From positions 62,001 to 126,000 of the forward strand of contig CAJAQB010000013.1 of NCBI GenBank assembly GCA_903943975.1: a stretch of DNA of 64,000 nt. The letters run 5' to 3'. A program made the position numbers and the translations under genes. Positions within the stretch are counted from its first letter, which is position 1. The number at the start of each line of letters is the position of its first letter. The notes under the pieces were generated by a model, which saw nothing but the letters and a program-made list of their open reading frames with translations, searched no databases and had not been told where the DNA came from. Positions 26,070-34,855 of this stretch are shown piece by piece. The DNA comes from Synechococcus lacustris. GTDB taxonomy: Bacteria > Cyanobacteriota > Cyanobacteriia > PCC-6307 > Cyanobiaceae.

Positions 26070-26929
26070 AGGGGAGCCTCCTGGAAGGGCCAAACCCGCG
26101 GTAATTCCACCGCCGCTAAGCCCCGCTGCTGGCGGATCCGGGCCCAGATCCGGGTGAACCAGAAGCGGGCGGCCTGGCTGGAGGGCCCCCGGTAGCGGGC
26201 GATCAGGCCCCGCTCGAGGGCGCCGCAGGCCAGGCTGCCGGGCAGGCCAGCGCTGTCGGCGCGGCAGAGCTCCAGCAGCTCGGCGGCCACGGCCCCCGGG
26301 CTGGCCCAGACGAGGCTGCCGAACACCGGCTGGCCGTCCATGCCGTGGGGCGCCCCCAGGGCATCGCCCCCCAGCTCAAGCCGGTCCACAAACTCCCAAC
26401 GGCCCTGCCGCTGGATCTCCAGCTGACTGCGCCATTGGCCGCAGCCAAGGCTTTCACCGCTAGCGGTGCGCCCCAAGCGCACCACCTCAGCGCCGAGCCA
26501 GTGGGCATCGGCCCCCAGCTGCACCCGGCAGTGTTGTTCGAACAAGCCACCGCTGAAAACCACGGTTTCCTGGGGTAGCCATTCGAGGTCGGCCGCTGCT
26601 TCCAGCTGAAATTGCAGTTGTTGCCGGGCCCAAAGGCCCTGGGGTTGTTGGCGGGAACGGCCCCTGGTGCCATAGACCTTTTGGGCCGCCACGCTGGTGA
26701 CCAGGGCGCGGCTACCGGCCGCCAGGTGCGCCTCCACCCCCAGCTCATCACCCCCCACCAAACCGCCGGCGGTGTGCAGCAACGGCAGTTCGCAGCGGCC
26801 ATCGCCCCGGCGGAAACTGCGCTGCAGCCGCAGGGGCGCCGTGCTGCCCCCCTGGAAACCGGTGTTGCCATCGGCATCCAGGGCAAAGTGCAGTTCGGCC
26901 CTGCCGCGCCAGGGGTAAGCAATGGCCAT
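26066..26929 (-). CDS. ureD: Urease accessory protein UreD
   Basis: Scaffold for nickel insertion into urease, working with UreF and UreG. The 287-residue protein shows UreD features: PLRLQRSFRRGDGRCELPLLH, TAGGLVGGDEL, TSVAAQKVYGTRG and PQETVVFSGGLFEQHCRVQL. The ATG at 26929 (MAIAYPWRGRAELHF) is chosen; the open frame continues upstream but lacks family similarity and would enter the divergent ureE region. It is divergent from ureE, and separated from ureA by the inserted cyclase/MscS cassette on the opposite strand. Confidence 0.93.
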   Translation of the reverse strand: MAIAYPWRGRAELHFALDADGNTGFQGGSTAPLRLQRSFRRGDGRCELPLLHTAGGLVGGDELGVEAHLAAGSRALVTSVAAQKVYGTRGRSRQQPQGLWARQQLQFQLEAAADLEWLPQETVVFSGGLFEQHCRVQLGADAHWLGAEVVRLGRTASGESLGCGQWRSQLEIQRQGRWEFVDRLELGGDALGAPHGMDGQPVFGSLVWASPGAVAAELLELCRADSAGLPGSLACGALERGLIARYRGPSSQAARFWFTRIWARIRQQRGLAAVELPRVWPFQEAPL

Positions 26930-27033
26930 GGGGTGATGCTTCTCCTGCTGCCCCCAAAACTTGGTAACAACCAACACCTTTTTCCCTGCCTCTGGCCGGG
27001 AGGCTGGGGCCAGGACCAGGGGGATAAGCGTTG

Positions 27034-27498
27034 ATGGCGGATGGGGAGTTGGCAGCACTGGTGCTCGAGCGGCGGTTGGCGGCCCCAGGTCAGCAGCCTG
27101 TCCCCAGCCTCTGCCTGCCATTGACGGCGGCGGAACGCACGGTGCTGCGCGGCCGGCGCCTCAGCAGCTGCGGCCAGCCATTGCTGTTGCAATTGCCCCG
27201 GGGGGCGGCGCTGCGGCCGGGGGAATGGCTGGCGGCGGCGGATGGTTTGGCCTTGGTCCAGGTGCAGGCGGCGGCGGAGAGCTTGCTGCGGGTCACGGCC
27301 GTTGAGCCCCTGGCCCTGGTGCAGGCCGCCTATCACCTCGGCAATCGCCATGTGGCCCTCGAGTTGCACTGCGGCGAGCTGCGGCTGCTGGCCGACAGCG
27401 TGCTGGCCGATCTGCTGCGCCATCGGGGCCTCCGGGTTGAAGCCCTGGAGGCCCCCTTCCAGCCGGAGGCGGGGGCCTATGGGGGGCATCATCCGTGA
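27034..27498 (+). CDS. ureE: Urease accessory protein UreE
   Basis: Nickel metallochaperone for urease, 154 residues, with the two-domain UreE layout: an N-terminal segment with LTAAERTVLRGRRL and a C-terminal metal domain with AAYHLGNRHVALEL. The C terminus ends GGHHP, far shorter than the His-rich tails of some enterobacterial UreE. The start is the ATG at 27034; a TTG 3 nt earlier is in frame. The stop overlaps the ureF GTG start (GTGA). Confidence 0.93.
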   Translation: MADGELAALVLERRLAAPGQQPVPSLCLPLTAAERTVLRGRRLSSCGQPLLLQLPRGAALRPGEWLAAADGLALVQVQAAAESLLRVTAVEPLALVQAAYHLGNRHVALELHCGELRLLADSVLADLLRHRGLRVEALEAPFQPEAGAYGGHHP

Positions 27499-28184
27499 GC
27501 GGGCCCCAGCTGCAGCTCCTGCATTTGCTGCAATTGGTGAGTCCGGCCCTGCCGGTGGGGGCCTTCAGCTATTCCGAGGGGCTCGAGGTGTTAGTGCAAC
27601 AGGGCGGGATCACTGGCCCTGTCCCCCTGAAGGCCTGGCTTGGGGCCGAACTGGAACGGGGGGCGGTGGCGCTTGAGGCGGCGGCGCTGGGGCCCCTGGG
27701 CTTGGCCCTGGCGGCCTGGCAGGCGGATCCCAGGGGTACCGGCGAAGCGCAGCTGCGCGACCTGGATGGCTGGTTGTTGGCCCAGCGGGAGGCGCCGGAA
27801 CTGCGGGCCCAACAGCGCCAGATGGGTCGCTCGCTGCTGCAGCTCTTGGCGGAGCTGGGCTGGCCCCTGCCCGGCGGGGTTTGTGACCTGGGCTGGCCGG
27901 CGGCCTGGGCCTGGGCCGGCCACTGCCTCGAGCTGCCCCAGCTGGCACTGCTGGAGGGATATTTGTATGGCTGGCTGGCCAACCAGTTGAGTGCGGCGGT
28001 GCGGCTCGTGCCCCTGGGGGCCACCACTGGCCAACGCTTGCAACTGGAGCTGGCGCCGGTGCTGCGGCGGCGGGCTGAGCAGTTGTTGGGGGCTGATCCG
28101 CGTCAGCTCTGGAGTGGCGCCGTGGGGGCGGGGTTGGCTCAGCTGCAGCACGGCAGCCTGTATTCGCGGCTGTTTCGCAGCTAG
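27495..28184 (+). CDS. ureF: Urease accessory protein UreF
   Basis: Activating partner of UreD-UreG in urease maturation. The 229-residue helical protein has the family's QLVSPALPVGAFSYSEGLE motif near the N terminus and ATTGQRLQLEL near the end. It starts with GTG overlapping the ureE stop. In related picocyanobacteria ureG follows directly; here about 10.2 kb of other genes intervene before ureG. Confidence 0.94.
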   Translation: MSGPQLQLLHLLQLVSPALPVGAFSYSEGLEVLVQQGGITGPVPLKAWLGAELERGAVALEAAALGPLGLALAAWQADPRGTGEAQLRDLDGWLLAQREAPELRAQQRQMGRSLLQLLAELGWPLPGGVCDLGWPAAWAWAGHCLELPQLALLEGYLYGWLANQLSAAVRLVPLGATTGQRLQLELAPVLRRRAEQLLGADPRQLWSGAVGAGLAQLQHGSLYSRLFRS

Positions 28185-28409
28185 TTCTGCCTGGGCTACG
28201 ACTAGCCCCGGGGGCCTTGGCCTGGGTGCAAAAGACCATGGCAAGGCTGCATTGAATGGCAGACCTCTCAGCAGAACCCTCGGGCCAACAGGGCCGGAAG
28301 TAGGCCCAGAATCATGGACCAATAATCAGAACTATCAGAACTATTGGCATTGAATTCAAATTAAAATTTATACCTTCTAGGCGGCAAATGCGTTATGCCT
28401 GAATTACAA
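28185..28409. other. Intergenic boundary between ureF and the AT-richer island
   Basis: This 225-nt stretch has no convincing gene. It begins GC-rich, with a CCCCGGGGG palindrome near 28208, and turns visibly AT-rich from about 28320, marking the left edge of the island. The two gene strings, ureEF (plus) and the Cache gene (minus), converge here. No clear direct repeat matching the right edge near 34840 was found. Confidence 0.5.
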
Positions 28410-29435
28410 CTAAGAGCCATGTAAAGGGGCGGAAATATTCAGTTTATCCTTGCGTCTGCCAATGGTAAGGCCGGCCAGTAAAAACCCTAAAGAAAGAATA
28501 ACCCCGGCTTCAAAGATTTTTAAAGCCTTGTGCCGAGATGAAGCATACACTTCACTTTGAGGGCTTTCAACCAGTAGGGCAGTCCGGAAATTTGGCAAAA
28601 ATTGGTAAACCCCGATCACAGGAATACCGTCACTATTTAGATAAAGGCCTTGGCCGGAAATGCCATCAAGAGCCTTGGTAATACCAGCGCTGTCTAAGGG
28701 TTTAAACTTATAGTCAGATTGACTGGAATCTGGAGGGGCAATAAATGTAGCCTGGTCTAGGGAAGTTCTTGCAACTAAGTAGGATTTATAGGAGCCAGGG
28801 CTGTCTGCGGAGCCTTGAAGGGCTGTGGAATTATCTAAGACTTGCTTGTTTAACATCTGGAGATTGAGGTCAATTGCCAAAAAGCCTGCCCTCGCCTTAG
28901 CCTCTGAGTGAATTGGTAACGCAACTGATATAGATGGAAGACCAGTGATGGAATCAGTAAAGAAATTCAGAGGTTTTCTTGGCAGTTCAAAAAGCTCAAG
29001 AGTTGTGGTTGTATTTTTGAGGGGTTGATAGGCAGCATATCTTTTGTGATTAGTTGAAAAAACCACAATGCCGCCTTTGGTCAGCAAAGATGCGCTGTTA
29101 CGGTTTTTAGAGTGGCTGGAAAGAATTGACTCAAGAACCTGGCTATTCTCAGAAGTTATATCGGATTTGCTGTGCCGTTTTGCTTGTAGAATATTAAGTG
29201 AACGAGAATGTAATTCAGGGTTGCTGAGATCCTGTCCAATGTTTTCAACTTCAGATTGCCACCATTTTGCGATGCGTGACTGATTGTCATTTAGAATTAG
29301 TTTCTGCCTTTCAATCGCTTGGCTGGTCAATGGTATGTTGCCTAAATTATAGGTTGCCAGGGAAATAACACTTGACGAGGTCAAGGTTGCAACTGAAAGT
29401 CGGAGCCAGAAGGAGTGTGTTTTCATGATGGTCAT
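28410..29435 (-). CDS. Membrane-anchored Cache-like sensor domain without an output domain
   Basis: A protein of about 341 residues: an N-terminal TM (about 5-27), a large extracytoplasmic region with Cache-like features (GIVVFSTNHKRYAAYQPL, ITGLPSISVALPIHSEAKAR, AGFLAIDLNL), and a C-terminal TM (about 305-325) ending RRKDKLN plus a short tail. No kinase, cyclase, GGDEF or chemotaxis domain follows. The start is uncertain: ATG at 29435, 1 nt after the preceding stop, or 29426. It is last in a four-gene minus-strand run after the solute-binding lipoprotein. It may be a sensory or accessory partner of that lipoprotein, or a 3'-truncated receptor. Confidence 0.7.
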   Translation of the reverse strand: MTIMKTHSFWLRLSVATLTSSSVISLATYNLGNIPLTSQAIERQKLILNDNQSRIAKWWQSEVENIGQDLSNPELHSRSLNILQAKRHSKSDITSENSQVLESILSSHSKNRNSASLLTKGGIVVFSTNHKRYAAYQPLKNTTTTLELFELPRKPLNFFTDSITGLPSISVALPIHSEAKARAGFLAIDLNLQMLNKQVLDNSTALQGSADSPGSYKSYLVARTSLDQATFIAPPDSSQSDYKFKPLDSAGITKALDGISGQGLYLNSDGIPVIGVYQFLPNFRTALLVESPQSEVYASSRHKALKIFEAGVILSLGFLLAGLTIGRRKDKLNISAPLHGS

Positions 29436-29436
29436 G

Positions 29437-30810
29437 TTAATTATGGTCGGCAAAAATCTTTTTAATGTCTATTATTGCAGCATCAGCGGCCTTTTCCGTT
29501 GATAGAGTGCCAGTGGCAATAGACTCTATTGCGACGCCCCATATATTTTTGGCAATCACTTCGCTATAGGCTGTATTTTGAATCCATGCAGGATCCTTCG
29601 GTGTGTTCAGATTATTGATTGCCGTCTTAATGTGCTCATCTTTTTGGCTATGCCAGAATGGCATTGCCATGATAGGTTTGGTTGCCGGTAGAAATCTTCC
29701 TTGAGATCCTATAACGTAACGACCTAAATTTTCAGTTTTCAACAGATAAGAGAGTAAACTTTTTGCTTCGCTTGTATTAGAGCTATCAAATACAATTGCC
29801 TGTTTAATTGAGGCATAGGAGCGCATGGGTGTGCCGTCAATCTTATTGGGCCAAGCTACTGATCCAATTCGATCAAAATAGGCAATTTCGTCAGAAAGCT
29901 GAGAACCTGGTATGGAAAGTGTAGGATTTGCTGTCATGACTGATAGACTGCTTAGGAAATTTATATTGTTGTCGGGATCTGACCAAGTAGTCGCCTTAGG
30001 GGGGACAAAATGCTCCTTATAGTTACTTGTGTAATCAGTAAGAGCCTGAATGATCTTTTTCCTAGTGCCAGGCTCATCGACGGTCAGCTTCCCAGCTGTA
30101 CTGATTAGGCCAGCATCGTAAGCCTCCAAAAAGAATTCAAAAATATAGGTTGTATCCCTTGCTAGGCTAGACATGGGCAGCGCTAATCCGTAGACGTCGT
30201 TATATCCTTTGCTTCGTAATTCTTTCTGCGCAGTGTGCCAGAATTCCCAGAATTTCTTCCATTCACGAGGAATAACATACTCTTTTCCATCGCCGCCAGA
30301 GGCAATCTCAAGCAGATCTTTCCAGTAGTGTAGGTTGACTGAGTGTTGAGATATTGGGGCGCCATAAATTGATTTTTTATTCTTTTCTTTATTGAAATAA
30401 CTTATGCCGTCTATTACACCTGGCAGTAGATCCGGCTTGATTGGTTTGATTATGTCGTCTAAGGGGACTAGCTTGTTGTTATAACTTAGAATTGGCACTA
30501 CTGTGTCATTAATGCCATAGCCATACATTAGGTCAGGTGTTGGGCCACCATTAATTGCAGAGCGCGCTTTGGCCGCCAGTTCATTTTCACTAAAAAAGGT
30601 TAGCTTGATTTTATTGCCTGTGAGCCGCTGCCAATTCTTAAAGATTGTTTCAATGGCATCTGTCTCTTCAGGGTAATATCCTTCAGACCACCAAACTTCT
30701 AGATCGTGCTTTCCTTTCTTGTTGCCGCGGCTGCTCAGCAGGTCTATGTTCGTGCAGGAGGCCAACAGACCGCTGGCAATTCCGGTGCTGATGAAAACCC
30801 GTCTCTTCAT
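29437..30810 (-). CDS. Orphan family 1 extracellular solute-binding lipoprotein
   Basis: A 457-residue protein with a lipoprotein signal (MKRRVFIS...LLASC, lipid-attached C19) and a solute-binding family 1 body: DLEVWWSEGYYPEETDAIE near the mature N terminus, PTPDLMYGYG, then a tryptophan-rich second lobe (EWKKFWEFWHTAQKEL). Such proteins bind sugars, oligosaccharides or related solutes for ABC importers, but no permease or ATPase lies next to it. The next gene in the direction of transcription encodes a Cache-like membrane protein, so it could act in sensing. Base composition is AT-richer than the flanks. The ligand is unknown. Confidence 0.82.
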   Translation of the reverse strand: MKRRVFISTGIASGLLASCTNIDLLSSRGNKKGKHDLEVWWSEGYYPEETDAIETIFKNWQRLTGNKIKLTFFSENELAAKARSAINGGPTPDLMYGYGINDTVVPILSYNNKLVPLDDIIKPIKPDLLPGVIDGISYFNKEKNKKSIYGAPISQHSVNLHYWKDLLEIASGGDGKEYVIPREWKKFWEFWHTAQKELRSKGYNDVYGLALPMSSLARDTTYIFEFFLEAYDAGLISTAGKLTVDEPGTRKKIIQALTDYTSNYKEHFVPPKATTWSDPDNNINFLSSLSVMTANPTLSIPGSQLSDEIAYFDRIGSVAWPNKIDGTPMRSYASIKQAIVFDSSNTSEAKSLLSYLLKTENLGRYVIGSQGRFLPATKPIMAMPFWHSQKDEHIKTAINNLNTPKDPAWIQNTAYSEVIAKNIWGVAIESIATGTLSTEKAADAAIIDIKKIFADHN

Positions 30811-30982
30811 GCTTGATGTGGCATTGGTCTAATGATAGCAGATAGAGTTGGGGAAAGCTATGGTTAGGAATATGTGCATAATCTAGTCAATTGTTTGGCG
30901 AGGGAATATCGCTTGTCACCATTGATATAGACGGCAACTGGCAGCGGCTACAGGCAAGGAGCATATATGCTATTTGCATTAT

Positions 30983-32077
30983 TTACCATGTCGTAAATAG
31001 TGAAGTCCAGATTGGCAGGGTAAAGGCAAAGACAATGCAAGATAGCAGTATGGATGCAACTGTTAGTTCAACGTCAAGGTCGTAATTTTCGGCTAAGATT
31101 AGTGAAACAAAAGCGCAGGGCATAGAGGCCTGAAGAACTAGAACCAATCTTTGGGGACCATCAAACCCAAAGACGGTTAAGCAGGCTGCCGTGATGAGGG
31201 GAACAAGAATTGTTTTAATTGCAACAGGTTGGATGGCTAAGCGAAAATCTATTTTTGATGAAAGTTGTTGAATTCGCATTCCCATCACACAAAGCGCGAC
31301 CATAATAGAGGCCCATGCGATGGCATTTAGTGTTGCCACAATCCAATCGGGAATTGCCAGTGTCTTTAAAAATAGCCCGACAAAGAAGGCGTAAAATGTT
31401 GGATTTTTAACGATTTCCGTTAGGGAATCCAGCAAGGGATTTGATACAAGGCTATTGCTCTTATCTTTCAGGAGGTTTGGTTTGGATAAGTTGGTTTCAG
31501 AAATTGTTGTTGCCAAGGATTGATCATTATCATCTACAGATTGGCTTGGGTCGTTTTTCGTTGAAAGGCTCATGCGACCGGCTTGCCGCGCAATAAATAC
31601 CCCCAGCCCGTATCCAGCTAAAAGTGTGCCGAGAATATCGTAAAGAACCGCAGAGCTAAAATAGCGTGGTCCTAATTGTGGCAACAGTAGAATTACGGGA
31701 AAACCTAGATAGCTTGTATTGCCAAGATAGCTAAGCAGCATAAAGCTGGCTTTTGTAGTGGCTTTTTTGGGTTTATTTGAGCTTTTTATAAAAAGCCAGC
31801 ACAATAGAATCGCCAATAAGACTGCCGCCCAGGCGATCACGGGGGATAACCACACAGTCGAATTGAATTCGGCCTTGCGTATGAAATTTGCAACCCCAAT
31901 TGGAATCCCAAACAAGTAAAGACTTCGGGCCAGAAAGTCTGGGACTATCTCCTGAATCGGCTTGTTTTTGAATTGGCGACCTGCCTTAGTCAGTGCCTTG
32001 CTGAGTAATATTCCGATGACGCAAGCAGCTATAATAGGGAAATAGACAGCGGTGGCGATCTGAAGAAAAGATTGCAT
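30983..32077 (-). CDS. AEC family (auxin efflux carrier-type) permease
   Basis: A 364-residue membrane protein with about ten hydrophobic segments in two halves joined by a polar central loop of about 45 residues (about 175-220). The N-terminal half has LFGIPIGVANFIRKAEF and SYLGNTSYLGFPVILLL, typical of cyanobacterial AEC carriers. Family members move organic acids such as malate or lactate as well as indole compounds. It lies 80 nt downstream of the LarA-like gene on the same strand, so an organic-acid substrate shared with that enzyme is plausible (inference). Confidence 0.85.
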   Translation of the reverse strand: MQSFLQIATAVYFPIIAACVIGILLSKALTKAGRQFKNKPIQEIVPDFLARSLYLFGIPIGVANFIRKAEFNSTVWLSPVIAWAAVLLAILLCWLFIKSSNKPKKATTKASFMLLSYLGNTSYLGFPVILLLPQLGPRYFSSAVLYDILGTLLAGYGLGVFIARQAGRMSLSTKNDPSQSVDDNDQSLATTISETNLSKPNLLKDKSNSLVSNPLLDSLTEIVKNPTFYAFFVGLFLKTLAIPDWIVATLNAIAWASIMVALCVMGMRIQQLSSKIDFRLAIQPVAIKTILVPLITAACLTVFGFDGPQRLVLVLQASMPCAFVSLILAENYDLDVELTVASILLSCIVFAFTLPIWTSLFTTW

Positions 32078-32157
32078 TGGTTTGGCTGGCGCGCTGTGGA
32101 GTGAGCTTGGCTGCTGGGGTTAAAAAGCCTTCTGTAAGCTTACAGGATTAGCCATCA

Positions 32158-34083
32158 TTATGCAATTGGGACAAGCGAACTCATCGTTTTTTTCATTGAT
32201 GGGGCTAGGCTTCGCTTGAGGATTACTGGTTGCTGGATAAATGCTAATTGCGCTGCACGGTAAGGGTCTATTTTCTTTTGTTTGTGTATTGCTAGCGCGA
32301 TCTCAAGGGCATTTTGGCAAGAGTGGTCCCGGAGGGAAATTCCAGTGAGGCCTAATATGTTAATCGATGAAATTGGTGAGGTCTTATCTGCTCTAATTTG
32401 AGCTTGATCTGCAGTGGAATCGTAACTGAAATCTTTTATAAAGTCAAGGACATGTTGATTGTCAGTGGCAATAAATAGATCGTTGAAATTGCGAAGAATA
32501 AGCAGTAGTCGAAGTGCCCGTTGGCCTCCTTCTCCTAGGCCCTTAAAACCAAGCTCACTGGTTGTTTTCCGCAGAAAGGTAAGGGCAGCAATGGCTCCGC
32601 TGCCAACAAAATTTTGAAGAGTGCCAATAATGACATGTCGGTGCATGCCATGGCTATGGTCTAAAGATTCATTCAAGCATTGGCTCAGTGAATTAACAAG
32701 AGTCTCTTTTTCCACTGGTTTTATTTCCAATGAAATATTAACCAGCATGGTTTCAATTTTGGCAAAGAACTGGTCTTCTTCGCTCACCAGTCGCAGATAG
32801 GCCTCCCAGCGATTGAGAATCGCCGTTTTTAGCTGACTGGCTCTGTCAGCGGCCAGCTGTTTGATATGTGTGGAGTTTTCAAGATTGCTCGTCTGTATGA
32901 TTGATTCTCGTACAAAGCTTCGGAGAGCTTTTAGATGTAGAAGAGTTCCTGAATTGCCGATACCATTTGAATTTTTTAATTCATGGCAAGCATTAAACAT
33001 TATGGCGCTGCGATGGGCTGGCAGGGGCGATAGGAGTTGGTTTGATTCATCGTCAAAGCTGCAAATGAAGTGCAGGCTTCTGGCGCCAGCCAGAATATCT
33101 GTCGCCTTTTCTTTCTCAGTATCTGTAACAACAAAATCAATGGGCTCATCAAGTGGGACTGTGCGTTCAATTTCCAATTGCTTGGTAAGTACTGTCCGTT
33201 CCTCGTCTTGATTGCCAACCCAGATGTGTTCAGGTTGATCTATTTTTTTTGCTAGCACGGAGACCCCGAGCGGGGTGCCCCTAAGGCGACTGGGATATTT
33301 TCTTAAGCTAGCAGTAATTTCCCTGGCAAAATGATCTATTAGCTTAACAAAGTGATTGTTTGGTTCCGCTGGTCTTGTTAGGGGATGCGAAAGTATATCA
33401 ATGGCATGGGTAATGCGAATTGTGGTTAGGCAGCCAACCCCAATTGCTAGCATTTTGTTAATTCCTCCGCTACCGCTTCGACCTTCGTAGGGGTGAAGGT
33501 CTGTATCTCCACCTACTAGGATGTGCTCGTAATCCCATAGGGCAGCGGGAAGTCCTAGGCGAATCTCTTCTGTGTCGAGCAATTCACTTGCCGAGGAGGA
33601 CCCATAGGACTTGGCTGGGTTGTCGATTTTTATGTAGTGTTGAGGTAGAGGGTTTAGGGTTGTTTGCTGTTGCAAAGTAGTCCCTAATGCTACAAGTTTT
33701 GCTAGTCTTTGGGCTCCTAGCATTGACTCAATATCCTGCTCTGACATGATGGGATGGGTGCCCAGGCCAAAAATAATATCGAAAGAAAAATTCTGCTCTA
33801 ATTGACAGACCTCAACCATGGCGTCAATCAGTAGACGTGCTGCTGTCTGCTTTCGAGTTTTATCGGGTAATAGCAAGAGGGCCCTTTCTTTCCTTCGTAA
33901 GCCGCTGGCCGATGATTTCATTAAAGGCAAGAGTAATGTAAGTAAGCTTTGTAAGCTGCTTTCTCTGTCTATCGGTCTAGGTGTTACTGGCGCCGGTGTA
34001 AGGATTTGAGTTGCTGGGGGCAGTGTAAGAAAGCTGTTGGGATAGCTTTTCAAAGGTACCGGTAAATGTTTGGTTAATGTCAT
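32158..34083 (-). CDS. LarA-like (DUF2088) protein, probable nickel-pincer enzyme with long C-terminal extension
   Basis: The N-terminal region resembles lactate racemase LarA: LLPDKTRKQ (like DxTRP, residues 72-80), GLGTHPIMSEQDI with H110, DLHPYEGRSGSGGINK with H197 and K210, and RITHA with H226. In LarA the three equivalent histidines and the lysine hold the nickel-pincer nucleotide; the K-to-H spacing of 16 is the same here, while H-to-K is 13 instead of 10. At 641 residues it is about 200 longer than LarA (about 425), with a helical C-terminal part that I do not recognise. No larB, larC or larE is in the window. It is likely a racemase or epimerase of a hydroxy acid; the substrate is unknown. 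Confidence 0.75.
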   Translation of the reverse strand: MTLTKHLPVPLKSYPNSFLTLPPATQILTPAPVTPRPIDRESSLQSLLTLLLPLMKSSASGLRRKERALLLLPDKTRKQTAARLLIDAMVEVCQLEQNFSFDIIFGLGTHPIMSEQDIESMLGAQRLAKLVALGTTLQQQTTLNPLPQHYIKIDNPAKSYGSSSASELLDTEEIRLGLPAALWDYEHILVGGDTDLHPYEGRSGSGGINKMLAIGVGCLTTIRITHAIDILSHPLTRPAEPNNHFVKLIDHFAREITASLRKYPSRLRGTPLGVSVLAKKIDQPEHIWVGNQDEERTVLTKQLEIERTVPLDEPIDFVVTDTEKEKATDILAGARSLHFICSFDDESNQLLSPLPAHRSAIMFNACHELKNSNGIGNSGTLLHLKALRSFVRESIIQTSNLENSTHIKQLAADRASQLKTAILNRWEAYLRLVSEEDQFFAKIETMLVNISLEIKPVEKETLVNSLSQCLNESLDHSHGMHRHVIIGTLQNFVGSGAIAALTFLRKTTSELGFKGLGEGGQRALRLLLILRNFNDLFIATDNQHVLDFIKDFSYDSTADQAQIRADKTSPISSINILGLTGISLRDHSCQNALEIALAIHKQKKIDPYRAAQLAFIQQPVILKRSLAPSMKKTMSSLVPIA

Positions 34084-34855
34084 TGGAATATATGAATTAA
34101 ATACCTGTGGAGGGTAATTCTATGGGAGTTTTCTTCTATGGAAGGCCTAGATAACTGCTCGGCGAGAAATGGAGGCCAGGAAGGGGGCATGGGTCTTACG
34201 CCCTAGGCTGACAGACTTGACGGGTTTTTGGGCCCTCCGTCATCGTTCTCACTTGCGCGAGCCCCGAAAATCAACAAAATCATAGCTAAGGGTCAGCATT
34301 TGACATGTGTTTTAGATATGTCCTTGTTGATTTGGAAATCCACCTTAGGCTTCTGTATCAGTAAATACATTGGCGGGATCTTGTCCCGTTTAGAGTACTC
34401 TATTGGAGCCATGAGCCTTTAATGTGTTATCACAAATCCATTGTCTTGCTGTGATGATCTCTTTTGGTTGACGCCTGGCCATTGTGCGTTGATTTTGGGA
34501 TCTTGGTTCGGCTGCAATTAAGTGCAACTATTGATATGCAAGCTGCCTGAAGTGGACTTAATTGAGCATGGCGTCATTGAGGCATTGACTAATACGAGTG
34601 GCGCAACTGCTTGGCCGACGTGCCGGAGATGATGTTTAGATTTTGCTATTTAGTTTAAGCATTGGAGCTTCTTCCACAAATAAAGCCCAGGCTAGAACCT
34701 GGATGATATCGATTTTTCTGTATTGGCCTGACAGTTTGTGTGCTGATGTTGAATACCATGGCAATGCTCTTATTGCTCAGCATTTTATTGGATCTATTGG
34801 CTGAGGCCCCCTGAATAATCCCCAAGCATTCTTGCTGCGCGCTTGGGGCAGGGGG
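34084..34855. other. AT-richer intergenic stretch without a convincing gene
   Basis: These 772 nt separate the island from the GC-rich TauE gene. The only frames are short and show no recognisable family. The part next to 34083 should hold the promoter of the LarA-like gene. An inverted repeat CCCCAAGC...GCTTGGGG (34820-34827 and 34841-34848), just after the TauE stop, could end that minus-strand transcript, although it lacks a clean T-run. The region may be decayed sequence from the island's acquisition. Confidence 0.5.

Noticed and set aside
26964-26977. GTA-N8-CAC between ureD and ureE
   Set aside because: No -10 box at the right spacing on either strand, and it leaves almost no leader for ureD.
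28410-29435. Cache gene considered a pseudogene
   Set aside because: The frame is long and intact with both membrane segments; truncation cannot be shown without homologues, so it is listed as a gene.
32132-32145. CTGTAAGCTTACAG palindrome between the LarA-like and AEC genes, considered as a terminator
   Set aside because: The stem is weak with no loop and the T-run starts about five bases after it; the two genes are more likely co-transcribed.
34522-34632. GTG-started 36-residue frame in the long gap
   Set aside because: Too short, with no recognisable motif or ribosome-binding site.
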